From Eudromia elegans (lineage: Eukaryota; Chordata; Aves; Tinamiformes; Tinamidae), in assembly GCA_003342815.1 (NCBI GenBank), contig PTEX01000024.1, positions 3,857,517 through 3,921,516 of the forward strand: 64,000 nucleotides of DNA, given 5' to 3'. Both the position numbers and the translations under genes were made by a program. The notes beneath the pieces are model-generated. The model was not told where the DNA came from. It searched no databases and saw only the letters and a list, made by a program, of their open reading frames with translations. This document shows positions 50,620 to 62,200 of the stretch, in pieces. Position 1 is the stretch's first letter, and every line of letters starts with the position of its first letter.

Positions 50620-51080
50620 ACAATTTTACTAACAAAAGGAGCCATTTTCACTACTTTAATAATACCGTGTTTTCCAAATATGATGAAAAAAGACCGTTGG
50701 GGGCACCCCTTCATCTTTAAGGATCACTGATATATTAAATTAAGAGACAAAATATCTGAAGTGTGCAAGGTACAACTTTTATTGCTGTAGAAAAACTGAC
50801 ATTCGGAAGCCACTGACCTTTCCTTCAAGGACAACATTAATATTGCTGCCACATCAAAGCTAGTGCTTATAAACACACACTGTTCAATGTGCATCATTTT
50901 TAATCATACTTCCTTAGGGAAACAATCGACCGATCAGACCCCAGGCCCAGTAGCAATATGTATTGATATGAATTTTTGATTAATAATTCCTTTTTTCACG
51001 GGGTTTATTTTGGATAGAATATAGGTCAATTAACGTTACTTTCCGAATTAAAATTTGTAAAATGAGAAGCATTTTTTTTG
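50620..51080. promoter_or_regulatory. Candidate conserved non-coding element
   Basis: Complex sequence with CATCATTTTTAATCATAC (50892-50909), TATGTATTGATATGAATT (50957-50974), TTGATTAATAATTCC (50977-50991) and TAGGTCAATTAACG (51022-51035: an AGGTCA half-site running into a homeodomain core). One of the longer CNE-like blocks. Confidence 0.3.
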
Positions 51081-53215
51081 TGCTTGTGAATAAACAAAAA
51101 ACATGTTGTAAAACAGAACAAAGACTTATGTAATATTTCAAGACAATGCCACTTTGAATTAACAGGAGCTACACTGTACTCCAAAATTTAACTGAACGCA
51201 TTACTGCAAGAAATTCACTCTTTACCCATAACTAAGCACAAGGACTTTCATTAATTTCTGCTGATTACTTGCACAATAAAATCCCCGTGCAGAATAATAA
51301 TTGGTTGATATTAGAACCAGAGTAAAAATCAACTCAGTCAACAATATTAAGCATCAAAACAATGCTCCTTTGAGCTTGGCTGCGCTGGTCTGGGCATCCA
51401 ATGCATACGCTGGATAAACACATTGCTCAGAGCTCTTTCTATAGGGCCCGTTTTAATGCAGCGATGGGCCAGTCCAACGCCACAAGGACAGGCTCAAGGC
51501 AGAGTCCCAAGCTGTATATGGCATTAATTCCACAACACGGACAGCAGAGCTGAGGACTGTCTGCTGGGGCAGAGATTATACACCGAGTCTGTCAAGGCTT
51601 AAGAGCAAAACCACGCTGACACTGCCCATCTCCGAAGACGCCAGAGAAAAGCAGGTGGAGCGCAGGGAGGCAGCTCTGTCAATGACATCTGCACCCACCC
51701 TGTTGCTATAAAAATCAGAGCGATTTCTCAACCAAAGAAACCTCAAAGGCAGAATTTTTATACGACAAACTGATGTAAGGCTCCGTGCTTCTCTGCTTCC
51801 ACAAACCTTCAAAATGCAATTGCAAAATGAGCTGGGCCACATTCATTCACCAGGTAACTGCACTCAAGCTATTTCTGTGACAACTTCTGCAGCGTGTTGA
51901 TACCTTTTAATTAAACATAAGGGATTCCCCCTCATTTTACCCATGCCACTTGAAAAATACCAGGTTTAAAAAAGGCCATTACTATTATTACTTACATGTT
52001 AGCACAGGGCATTCAAATTCTTGATTCTGGATAGAAGTATATCAGCCTTTCCCCCAACACGAAGTCATGCAATTTACCAAAACAGCTTTTAGCAAAATAT
52101 GCATGCTGTAGGCATGTTTTCAAATATTAACACAGCTGAAAGCTGGACATGGATGTTCATTTGCTATCTTTTCTAGTTAGCCATATAAAGAAGCTTCTCC
52201 ATTTAAAATCCCCCACCAGAGCCCAGGACATGGAAGAAAACATTCATTGTCTTGGCAAAAAGCCCACTGCTGTCTGAGCTGTTAGTATCATTTATTTTAA
52301 TTTCAGGTAAAAAAAAAGTACACATTTTTATAAAAACCATTAGGCATTCTTGTGTAGCCTCTAGTGTCTTTCCATTCTGGTACAGACACTCATATATTAA
52401 CATAAACCTGCCTCCACCTGCACTCCACAGGTAGAGCTACAGCCAAATCTTTAGCATCTCTTTCAACTGACTTCAGTCGCACAGCCTGCATGCACACATT
52501 TCTTATTCCATTTACTGTACTTGTCCTTCCATATGTTTCTGCATTATTCAGCAACAAATTCAGTCCTCAGGCATAAACAAACAAATCACATATGTTTCAT
52601 TAGCTACAGAGAGGTCTAATTGCAACGTGCAGAGATACAGAAGTCAGAAATCCCCATACTGAAGAATGTGACAGCATCGCTACTATAGTCGTACCATAAA
52701 TTGTGTATACTTCATAAAAGCTTAATATTATAATTCATTTAATAGATACAGACCTAAAGAAAATCTGGGAGGAAAATCAGAAAGGAATATACAGCAGGGC
52801 ATTAGCATCCCATGCAAAAACCATTCAAGTCAGCCAAATGTAACTACAATTTTGATTTCTCAATGGGGAATATGGGTTTCAGCTACTTCTCCAATTCAGC
52901 AAAAGCAGTTCATGGGACTTTAAGTAAGAAACAAATAAAACAAACAGAATATAGAACACCACATTTGAGTAACTTTTACCAGAATTAACAGGGTAGAAAG
53001 GTTTTACAAGCTATACATTACATTCATAAGTAATTCTCACTCTAAAAGTAGCTTGTTTTGTTGGAAAAAAATACTTTTTCTGATTTTTAAGGTTTCTAAC
53101 AAGTGAACTTAAACTTCAGAATAGAACACACATTATTTTGTTTTTCCTGGATATATATAAATGTACATACTAGAAACAGTGAATTCTTGCTTCTGTAGAG
53201 AAGGAATCATGACAC

Positions 53216-53262
53216 GACTGAAAGATTAAGGAAAGACTGAAAGACTATTGAGAGATTGAAAG
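53216..53262. repeat. Diverged 10-bp tandem-like repeat
   Basis: GACTGAAAGA-type units appear three times in 47 bp with spacers and one change. Slippage-derived low complexity. Confidence 0.6.
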
Positions 53263-54723
53263 AAGATTCCTCTGTTTCCAAACTTATCTGATTGTTCTAG
53301 ATACTCATTCAAGCCTTGGTTTTCTTATAAAATATTTGTGAAACTAACACTACCTCCAGCTTCTCACATTTACCTGTTGCTGCTTGAATTTTCTCAGTTT
53401 GCCTATGAATCATTGGTGTGGTACATCTTGACTAGTTATTAGTAACCCTACAAGATACCTCAGTTTCTATTACATCTACAAGAAAGCATTAAAAAGAATA
53501 TATTCTTCTACTTCTGTGCAGAGACAAAATATCCACAAATGGCATCAAGTATGAGAAGAACTCAAAGAATATCCTAAAATAATAATAACCGGGTTCTGAA
53601 ATTTTAACTTGCCAAGCTAATCCACAAGAATAAAAAATAAAAACATCTTTTAAGGAAAAAAATGTTATTTTTACCCAAAAGACAGACAACCATGGTTGCC
53701 AAACATTTATCAGCCCAGCTGCCTCTGAAAGACACCTACATAAAAACAGTGGCTAAATTCTAGTTTTAAGGATTTGTAAAACAATAACAAGAATCCCACT
53801 AGTACCAGAAAACCTCTAGTATTAACAACAGGCAGATGTATCTCCTGCAAAATCAGAAAAAAAAGGATTTGCTACATAAAATATAAAAATACATATGTAT
53901 ATATTTTGTATATACATACATATGTAGCAGATGTTCTGAGGGAAAGAAACATGCATTTACATGGACTCACGTATATAAGTGGATGTACGTACACTGAAAC
54001 AGATTACAAAGCTGTCAGAGGTAAATTGCCAAGATTTACTGCGCTCACTATAACTACAGTACTGGATGCGTGGCTTCTGTCTACTATAATAATAGATCAG
54101 TGTGTCCAAACTCACAGATCCATATGGGTAAAATCAACCTTTTTTTCCCCTCCATTTTCATGCGGACATGCAGGAAACGGTGCATTTTATCAGTCGTCTT
54201 AAACTGCAGCAGCTTCTACTTGAAAGTATCACAAAGCCCTTTTGTTAGCAGCCCCGCAGAGGCTTTCCCACACTGCAGACTGTACTCAGAAATCTGGACA
54301 ATGTTGTGCACCAACTCATTAAAACAACTTATGTTTCCAAAGCCACGTACACACTTGACAGCATTTCAGATTTCTTGGACAACTCATGTCTCACACATCT
54401 TGACTTTGCCTGAGAGCATCCAATTCCTAACCAGTAGACAACTTAGAACCAACTTCCTTAACTGATTATATTCCCATGAAGAAGCTACTGAGGGACAGCA
54501 TCCTAGGGGATCTCAGCCATGGTATCGAGGGATGACCTTGCCAAACCATTCAGTGCTCAGGAGCACGAGACCCACCAAGTGTGGAAGGTCGTGTGCTCCT
54601 CTGACACCTCCAACCTTCTGCATGTCTCTCCTCTGTCTCACTTCCATACCACTACACAGCTCTCCCCAAAACAGCTTCATACAAGACACGGGCATTGATC
54701 CAATTTACCCTCTCTGATTGACG

Positions 54724-54772
54724 TTAAAGGGAGCGCGATGTAACTACCTAAATTAAAGGGAGTGCAATGTAA
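54724..54772. repeat. Tandem duplication with CpG loss in one copy
   Basis: A 20-bp unit at 54724-54743 recurs at 54753-54772 (period 29). The copies differ at two positions only: GCGCGATG in the first is GTGCAATG in the second. Both changes turn a CpG into TpG or CpA. Confidence 0.85.
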
Positions 54773-55879
54773 TTTTGAAGAGTAGAAAGGTTGGTTAATA
54801 TCAAACAAATAGGTGCCAAATGGTTCACCAGAGATATTTTAATTAAGAAAATATCAGAACCTCTGCCCTAAATTTGTTCTGCTAAGGTTAATAAAATAGA
54901 TCATCGTTACCAAGGTTGAGATACATTAGAATTTTTAATAGGGACTGTCTCCTAACAAATGAGAAATACAAGAGTAGAACTGTTTGCTGAATGTCACTGA
55001 TTCTTCAGGTTTAATACATCTAATTTCCTCTTTCTTTTAGCAATTCTGCTAGTTTAGCTGTCTGCAGAATTACACAGCGCTCAAGCACAAACATGAGAAG
55101 AGCTAGTGGTTTGCAATTGAAATGAGGTTTCATAAATCAAGGGAATACAACACTCCCTGTTAAAGAAAGGCTTGCTCTGCACTATTTTAAAGCAATATTT
55201 TAAAGCACATTTTAATCCAATCACAAAATGATTTTATCAGTAGTGCCAGCACCAGTTAGTCCTTTATATATTACTGGTGTCGTTCCTTCCCTTGCACACT
55301 AAAATATATAGTCTCTCCTTCCTTCTTTCAACCGCCTCCTCTCTATATGTATAGAAGATCATATCCAACAGTTTTATTTTCTCATATCGTCTTCTTCCTG
55401 GTTTGCTTGTGCAGTTCTGATGCTAAGTATTTTCCCTCAGTGTTCAATTCCTTCATGCAAGGACTCAAGCCTTACTTTAAGGGCCTTACATAATTGTTCA
55501 CTAATGCCTTATTAAAGTTGACACCTGTGGCTTCAGTTATCTTATAAATGAGCTAAAAAGTAAAAATATCCCCCAGGGAAGCTTGTTTTAAATATCTGAA
55601 CCTAGGGAGTGAAAGTATGTTACACTTCCCCAAAGTATTTGTTCACCAGCTCCAGGATTTCAAGCTGTTATTCATGCTTTCTTGCCAATAAGGAAGGAAC
55701 CTCGCATCCATCAGAGTAAAAAAGAGAAGAAGAAAAAAAAATAAAGGTAAATATGAAATTCTTCCACAGGAAATCTTGGACAAAAAAGTAATCGCTGGCA
55801 CTGACGACGACAGTGACCAGACCAGAAGTCTGGCATTCTGTTCTGCCAACAGACAGTAACAAGTGAGAGCTCGGGGACG

Positions 55880-56260
55880 GTTTCATTTTAAGATCCTTTG
55901 CTCCCATCTTTCATTCTGATGCCATCCACAAGCAGACCAAAGGCCAGCGGCCGGTACCGGCGCTGCTGCAGGAGCCCTTCCCAGCCAGGACACTGCAGCA
56001 GCGCCCGCTGCAGACACCGTCCCGCCTGCGGCAGAGCCTCCAGGCACCCCGCGCGCCTCCTCGCGCTCCCTGAGCTCCCGTGCTGGAATGGCCCTTCCTG
56101 CACATGATCCAGCACAGCTGCACGGACAGCTGGGGAACAAGGGCCCTGCTGCTCCCCCGCAGAGCTGGGAAGAGCCGCTTCCAGCACGGAGCAGCTGCAG
56201 GCACTAACATTTCCACCGAGCTCCGAGCAGCGCTGACCTCGGCTCCAGCCTAGGGAACGA
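55880..56260. other. Orphan CpG island
   Basis: By eye about 24 CpGs in 350 bp of strongly GC-rich sequence, with CCCCGCGCGCC at 56047-56057. Long frames are open in several phases on both strands, as expected in GC-rich DNA, and none matches a known protein. Likely an orphan CpG island or an unrecognised promoter/first exon. Confidence 0.6.
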
Positions 56261-56754
56261 GGTTTGCTCCTTGTGCTGGTGCAAGTGGTTCCTCCCCTGA
56301 AAGTGCAGAGTTAGAGGACAGACTCTGGTAACAGCATGCCCTACACGGGCTAGCATTTGCAACGGATTATCCCGCCTGACAGCAGCTTGTCCTTGATTGA
56401 AATGGAAACAAATCCCCAGTATAAACAAATCTCGAAAAATATATGTGGACAGAAGGCAAAGAGCAAGGACAATTTTCCAGCACCATAAAATCTATCCCTT
56501 TAATTTGTCTGTACAGCTAAATAAAACTAGCAATTTATCTTGTCCTTTTTTTCCCCCTTGTTCTAAGCAGCTCTGTATAAAGCAAATCAAATATGCTCAC
56601 ACGTGTGATTCCTAATATCATTTCTGAGTGGAAAGCTCAGGTCCCCTTAGCATGATAGGACAGTGAGCCACGTAATTGGCCCCTGGCTGATGTCTTCATT
56701 CCCTTCATGCATTGTCAGACCGACATCGATACTGAAACCTGGTGCGGGCCCTGT

Positions 56755-56784
56755 CTTGACATGGGAAACGTGCCCCATGTCAAG
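56755..56784. repeat. Perfect 11-bp inverted repeat, 8-nt loop
   Basis: CTTGACATGGG (56755-56765) pairs exactly with CCCATGTCAAG (56774-56784). No terminator-like T run or microRNA-length stem. Function unknown. Confidence 0.9.
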
Positions 56785-57031
56785 TCATAATGGGAAAAGA
56801 GTTTGTGGCATAATCCTGCAGGAAGGAAAACTAAGTGAATTACAGCAAGGAGGGTCTGAACTCGGAGTTCCCGGGAATGTCATGTCTCCTGTCACAGGGC
56901 CAGATGTATCCCCAGGGCTGCAGCACAGTTCAAAGGCTTGGAAAAGGAGAGGGCCCTGGGTCTGTGCATAGGTATGAGACCTGTAACAGTAACACAGTTC
57001 ACAGTCACTATTTCACTTACATCTTTCCTAG

Positions 57032-57051
57032 GAGCCTTTCAGAGCCTTTCA
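57032..57051. repeat. Perfect 10-bp tandem duplication
   Basis: GAGCCTTTCA occurs twice head to tail. Confidence 0.95.
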
Positions 57052-57839
57052 GTTAGGGTTCTACTGCACCCTCACCATCTTAACTGAAGGCCTAAGAATA
57101 AAGCCATAGTTTATTCTAAAAAATATTCCTTGAGTGTTTTTCATGACCAACCATAAAATAGACTTATTGGATATTCTAAAACAATTCTTTATGTACAGGT
57201 GTGAAAATAAGGCCTCTAGTCATAATCTGTCAGATTTGAGAGTATCACAAAACCCAGAATATACGCCTAGTTTAAACACTGTAAAATAAGGATGACTTGA
57301 TTCAACGATGGCCTACAGTGCTGCACGTTACAAACCTGTCGACAAACCTGAGTTACCGGAAAACAAAGGAGTGTCCCAAGCTAATTAAATTCCACTCATC
57401 TTTGACTTTAATGCTTCAGAGAGATTTGCAATGAAAATTTATCTTCATTTCCTTATGTAACTATGCCAAATGACCAGAGGTTTGGAAAGTCCTGGATCTG
57501 GTACTATGAAGGCTGTGCCAAGAGATGTGTCTTGTAACAGTGACCCAGATCCTCAGATTAAGCCTACCCTGGAGCACACGCAGCCTCCCCTATTTCCACG
57601 ATGCCCTGACTTTTGTCTTCAAGGGAGCTGTAGCACCTCCAGCCACAGGACTGGGTGTCACCTGTGACACTGGTGGCACAGTGAGGAACAGACTACAGAA
57701 GCTCTTAAGTACCTCAGGCAGGAACGAGGTCTTCGGGACTCTCACCAAGGGCTTTCACCAGCCCAGCAAGCTCAGGTCAGTCTTGGGAGGGTTGATACAT
57801 GTCTCAGCTAAGCCACTTTCTCAAATTAGCTGTTCCCAG

Positions 57840-58215
57840 GCTTGAGCTAGTGCCAGGCTCTGTGTTTTGCGATGAGGAGGCCAAGAGCCCAGGGAGCCGC
57901 CGCTCCGTCCAGTTCTCTGCTGGCAGCACAAAATCTGCAAACATTGAAATTACGGGCGGAAAGCGGGACTCTCCGGGCTTCCCTGCTGCAGGGCTGGAAG
58001 CCGGGATGTTCTGGGCCGGCTTCCCAGGTCCTGCAGCGTTCAGGCAGCCTGGATGGCAGCGCAGCCGTACGGATCCACTCCCGCGAGCCCCACATCTGCT
58101 CGGGGAAATTGATCCACCGGCAGGAGCCGAGGATGCGACACAAGCAGAAAACCATTTCGCAGAGCAGCTGGGGTAGAGAGAGTGCGCGCGCTGCTGGGAA
58201 GCTATGGGGTGGGTT
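57840..58215. other. Orphan CpG island
   Basis: By eye about 24 CpGs in 360 bp, ending in GTGCGCGCGC (58183-58192). Open frames of 102-144 codons in several phases overlap one another, so none is credible on its own. It ends sharply at a T13 run and an A-rich purine tract. Confidence 0.55.
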
Positions 58216-58247
58216 TGGAGGTTTTTAGGATCTCTCACTGAAAAGTC

Positions 58248-58400
58248 TTTTTTTTTTTTTAATTAAGAAAGCAGGAAAAAATTAAAAATATAATGAAAAA
58301 CTACAATCAGAAAAAAGAAAGGAAAATAAGAAATAAGGAAAAGCAAAGGAAAATAAGGATGAAGAAAAGATGAGATAAAGCAAAAACAACAGTCACATGT
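58248..58400. repeat. T13 run followed by A/G-rich tract
   Basis: T13 at 58248-58260, then about 130 bp almost free of pyrimidines (GAAA, GGAAAAT, AAGGA words). Low-complexity purine-rich strand; possibly triplex-prone. Confidence 0.7.
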
Positions 58401-59119
58401 GGAGAAAACAAACACTTGAACTTGCAGTGTTCCCTAAAGCTCCAGGGCAGAAGGCAGCAGCAGACAGGAGGGCATTGTTAGCACCCAGCAAAAGCAGCAC
58501 ACAAACAGGCACTCCTCACTGGATCCTACAGCCAGAACCCCCAGCTTGTCCTGGCTGCAGCCAGGGCCACCATCCAGGCACGCAGGTCAGGTACCCTAAG
58601 CCCACGGAGAACGCCCAGAGCTGGATCTGCCCAAGTGCTGGCACGAGCTTCGTTCCTAAAAAGCTACTTCCCTCTTCTTCTTCTTCAGGTGCACTAATAT
58701 AAAGAATGATTCCCAACATGTTCTGCCCGTTTCTCATCACATCTAACACAACACCAGCAGTTTCCTTCCTACACACACAGAAGACCAAATATTTAAGCAA
58801 GAATGCAGGACTTTCCTGTAACCATCCCAGCTGTTTCTTTTTTCCCACTTTGTTTTTGTCTTGTTCAAGACTTAACCACCTTTCGGGACTGCAATCTTAA
58901 TTTTTCCCCTCCTATAAATGCTGAAAGACAAACAGATAGAGGATTGAAGAGGAAACCTGGCGAAGTCTTTCCAGCCATACCAGACACAGGCTGCGTTCTG
59001 CACTGCTAGAGAGGTGACTCCCACAGCTGTGACTGACTCAACCATCACCAGCTCCACAATCAATCAGTAAAACTCCAGCCAAAGGAAGCTCTGGCTCCTT
59101 CACTCAAAGTTCACAAGTG
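58401..59119. other. Non-coding stretch
   Basis: No gene supported. Frames of 101 and 110 codons lie on opposite strands around 58400-58850 with no known product; the acidic stretch in the minus frame comes from a CTTCTT run. Confidence 0.55.
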
Positions 59120-59280
59120 GTTACCGTGGGGTGTGGAGCATTTTAATTAGATAAATGGCTCTGTACATACGTCTGGCTTTTTATTTCTAATTTATTCATG
59201 ATTATGCATTAATCATTGCCATCCTGAAGCCTAATTAGCAAAGAGGACAAATATTCACAGGTAACTTGGGACAAGAAATA
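59120..59280. promoter_or_regulatory. Candidate conserved enhancer: homeodomain/POU cluster
   Basis: TTTTAATTAG (59141-59150), ATGATTA-TGCAT-TAATCAT (59198-59216: 7-bp inverted homeodomain words around TGCAT), GCATTAAT (59206-59213, matching the POU-III word GCAT+TAAT), CTAATTAG (59231-59238, palindromic core) and ACAGGTAA (59257-59264, ZEB-like) fall within 125 bp. This is the densest homeodomain cluster in the window and looks like an ultraconserved-type element. Confidence 0.45.
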
Positions 59281-62200
59281 CCATATATATTTAAATAACC
59301 AAAGTTGAGACAGGTAGAAAAATATCAAGGTTTCAAAACTAAAAGTGACATCTAGGATTTAATTAGTTCCCTCTGTACACACTCTATTCCATTCCACTAT
59401 AAAGAGTTCAGGCTCACTAAAAGTTTAACAAATTGAAGTAAAAATAGCTTTAAAAATATGTTAAAATCAATGTTACAAAGCTTCATTAATAAAAAAAAAC
59501 CTCTAATTTATTATCTATTCTGTCATCATATTCTGCAAATGCAACTGAGATGGTGTTTGGCCCCAGAGGTGCTGTTGTCATCTGCATCCTAAGCCTCTTT
59601 CTGTGGCTCTGGATGTGAGGACTGTTAAAATCTCTTAGAGCTGGGCCCTGTCTCCTATTCAGAAGGGCTTTCAGCACAGAACTTTTTAATCAGAAATTCA
59701 TTTCATGCTGAACAACTTCTTTGCTAAATAATGACAAATTTATCATGGAAATTTAGCGGAAAAATACGTATTAATGTATCTTCATATTGTGACAATTTCC
59801 CATCGTGGCATTTTGTTTCAAATTAAAAAGAGGTTCTCCTCCAATTTTTTTTAAAAAAGAACTCTAAACTTGAACCAAAATATTTTCCTTTCTTCAAATG
59901 ATAAATTCTCTACCCATTTCAAGTTGCAGGTCATACTGGACTTTTTTTTTTATATATATATATATATTCTGATTCAGTTAAGGAATTAAACAAAAAAAGT
60001 TATACACACAGTTCTATTTTTCAGTAAATTAAAGATTTTTTTTCCTGGTTCCTCTAGCCTTCTGCAATAAGCTCTTGAAAGGAGTGTGATGGCTTTTCAA
60101 CAGGAGGGATCATTCAGGAACTATGAGCTGGGATCCTTTTCCAAACACCATTATTCAGTTCATCCACTGATATATTAAGAACACTTAAACTGAATGCTAA
60201 CTTTTGATTGAACTGGAGTATTTCAGGATACAAAAACCTTATTTTCATACAGATAACCCCTCCCTTTTTTTTTAATACCAAATTTAGTAGGAACTTGTTC
60301 TTATATTTAGATCCCTTATAATAGCAGGCTGTTTCTTAGCAACACCATGTGATGAAGACTTGGATATAAAAGAAGTTGCAAACACTGTATTCATTAGAAC
60401 AGTGAAAACTGGAAAGAAATAGCAAAATGAGATGGTGTCAGGCTGTCTCTGTCTCAGACAGGCATATGGATGCTCTTTGGGAAGCCTCTAATCGCAGAGG
60501 CGAGCGCATCCTCCTCCCCTTGAGCCACAGGAGGCCGGGTAGGACACTTCATTACAAGTCAGGTTGCAGAAGTGCAACTTCAAGTAGCTGGGGGGAAGGC
60601 AGTGGAAGAGCATTAAAAAAGCACTGACCTATAACAACGAATGAAACGGCAGCCCTGGAGCTTCTCGCTGTTTTCTCAAGTAACTGGAATGTTTCACCTG
60701 CGTGTTGATACAATCCACCTCAATGATGATGCAAAACTTTGACTGAAATGGTAGAATGTATATTATATTCACAATTATGTCTTTTTCAGGACCAGAGCAG
60801 TAAGTGTTCTAATAAAACAGTACAAGTTATCACTTCCCTCCTTCTCCTCTATCGCAGAGGATTTAAGCCACAGAGAACAGATGCAATTTGCCACAAGTCC
60901 CTTTGAAACCAAGGAGTACAGATTTCATGCCCAGCATAAGATGCATTTTTCGCCCAAATCACTTCCCCAAATCCTCAGTTCCTCCTCCACAAGACACGTG
61001 AACAATGGGAAAAGTTGTACAACCATGAAAGTGGGATTTTTATTTTTATCTTTGTAGCAACAACTAACCCAAATTAATTTCACGGAATAAAGAGCATACT
61101 TCCAAACAATGAAAAAAACCATAATGAGAAAAAACAAGCAAACAATCAATTACACACCTCAAGACTGCTATGACTCAAGGATTCCAAAATGAAGGGGTTG
61201 GGAAAAAAGTATTTGTCCGGTATGCAAAGTAATACCTCTAAGTCATCCACAACAGTTACTTAAAGCAAGGAAAAGTTCTAGTTGTAGCACTTTTGGGTTG
61301 GTGTTTTGTGCATTTCAGCCACCTGTTTTAGCAAGAATAACTGTCTACCCTCACATCACTTTTTCTCCTCGTGGCATTTATCCTGCTTTTTCTCAGCAGC
61401 TCATGCCAGACTCCAGTGGTGCAGAATGATTGGAAATTTTTTCTCCTCCTGTGAACAAGTGAACCATCCATCTTAAACAGCAAAGACTATCACCCCTCCC
61501 TTCCAGCAAACTGAAATAGATAGGTAGCAATTTAGCATGTTCAGATGAAGACATTTAGGTGCAGATGAAGGGGACCATGGAAATAGCTAGACATGAGGAT
61601 TTGGGGATCTATGCTTACATAATACTGATACTAAAACTAATCTAAAACCACGTATGTCCTAGCAATTTTCCAGGGACAGGCTCCAAATCAATGATTTTTT
61701 TTTCTTCCATGAACAAAAGCATTCTTTGAAAACTCAACTATAAATGACACGCGACCTACCTGCACTGATAACATGCAAAAGATTACAAGTTCTGGTTGCT
61801 GGAAACTGCTGGAACTCAGGGAGATTCCAAGTGCCATAGGCTACGTCCATCCGGAAATGCCAGGAATCAACACGTGACAGCACCACCTTTACATACGGAA
61901 TATCAGACTCTTTAGGAGGCTTAAAAATTACAAGCTATGCAAATATTTGTATTAGAACTCTCAAACAGCACAGGACAGCTAAGAGAGCCATAACACTATG
62001 AGCAGCAAAAAATCAACTACAGGATAAAGTGAAGACTCCTCAATACTCCCTTTTTAACATGTCATAAAGCACTTTAATATGCTCAGTCCACTCTATCATT
62101 TATTTTAATATAATATCTTCAGTATTACATATTAGAATACTGCAATAACCTTTGCCTATGCAGATTTAAAAAAACCTCATTGCTGGAGCAATGGTTAATT

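Larger units (their letters stand above)
51081..55879. other. Mostly plain non-coding DNA
   Basis: No gene supported. 51400-51850 is less AT-rich with frames up to 88 codons but no known product. A diverged GACTGAAAGA tandem lies at 53216-53262, an imperfect AT palindrome around 53889-53926, and a 29-bp-period duplication at 54724-54772. Confidence 0.55.
56261..57839. other. Non-coding stretch
   Basis: No gene supported. It contains an 11-bp hairpin at 56755-56784 and a 10-bp tandem at 57032-57051. From about 57480 the sequence becomes GC-richer toward the next CpG patch, and frames of 65-106 codons there match nothing known. Confidence 0.55.

Noticed and set aside
57799..58238. Overlapping 102-144 codon frames in several phases
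   Set aside because: Open frames in many phases at once are what GC-rich DNA produces; no single one is favoured and none is recognisable.
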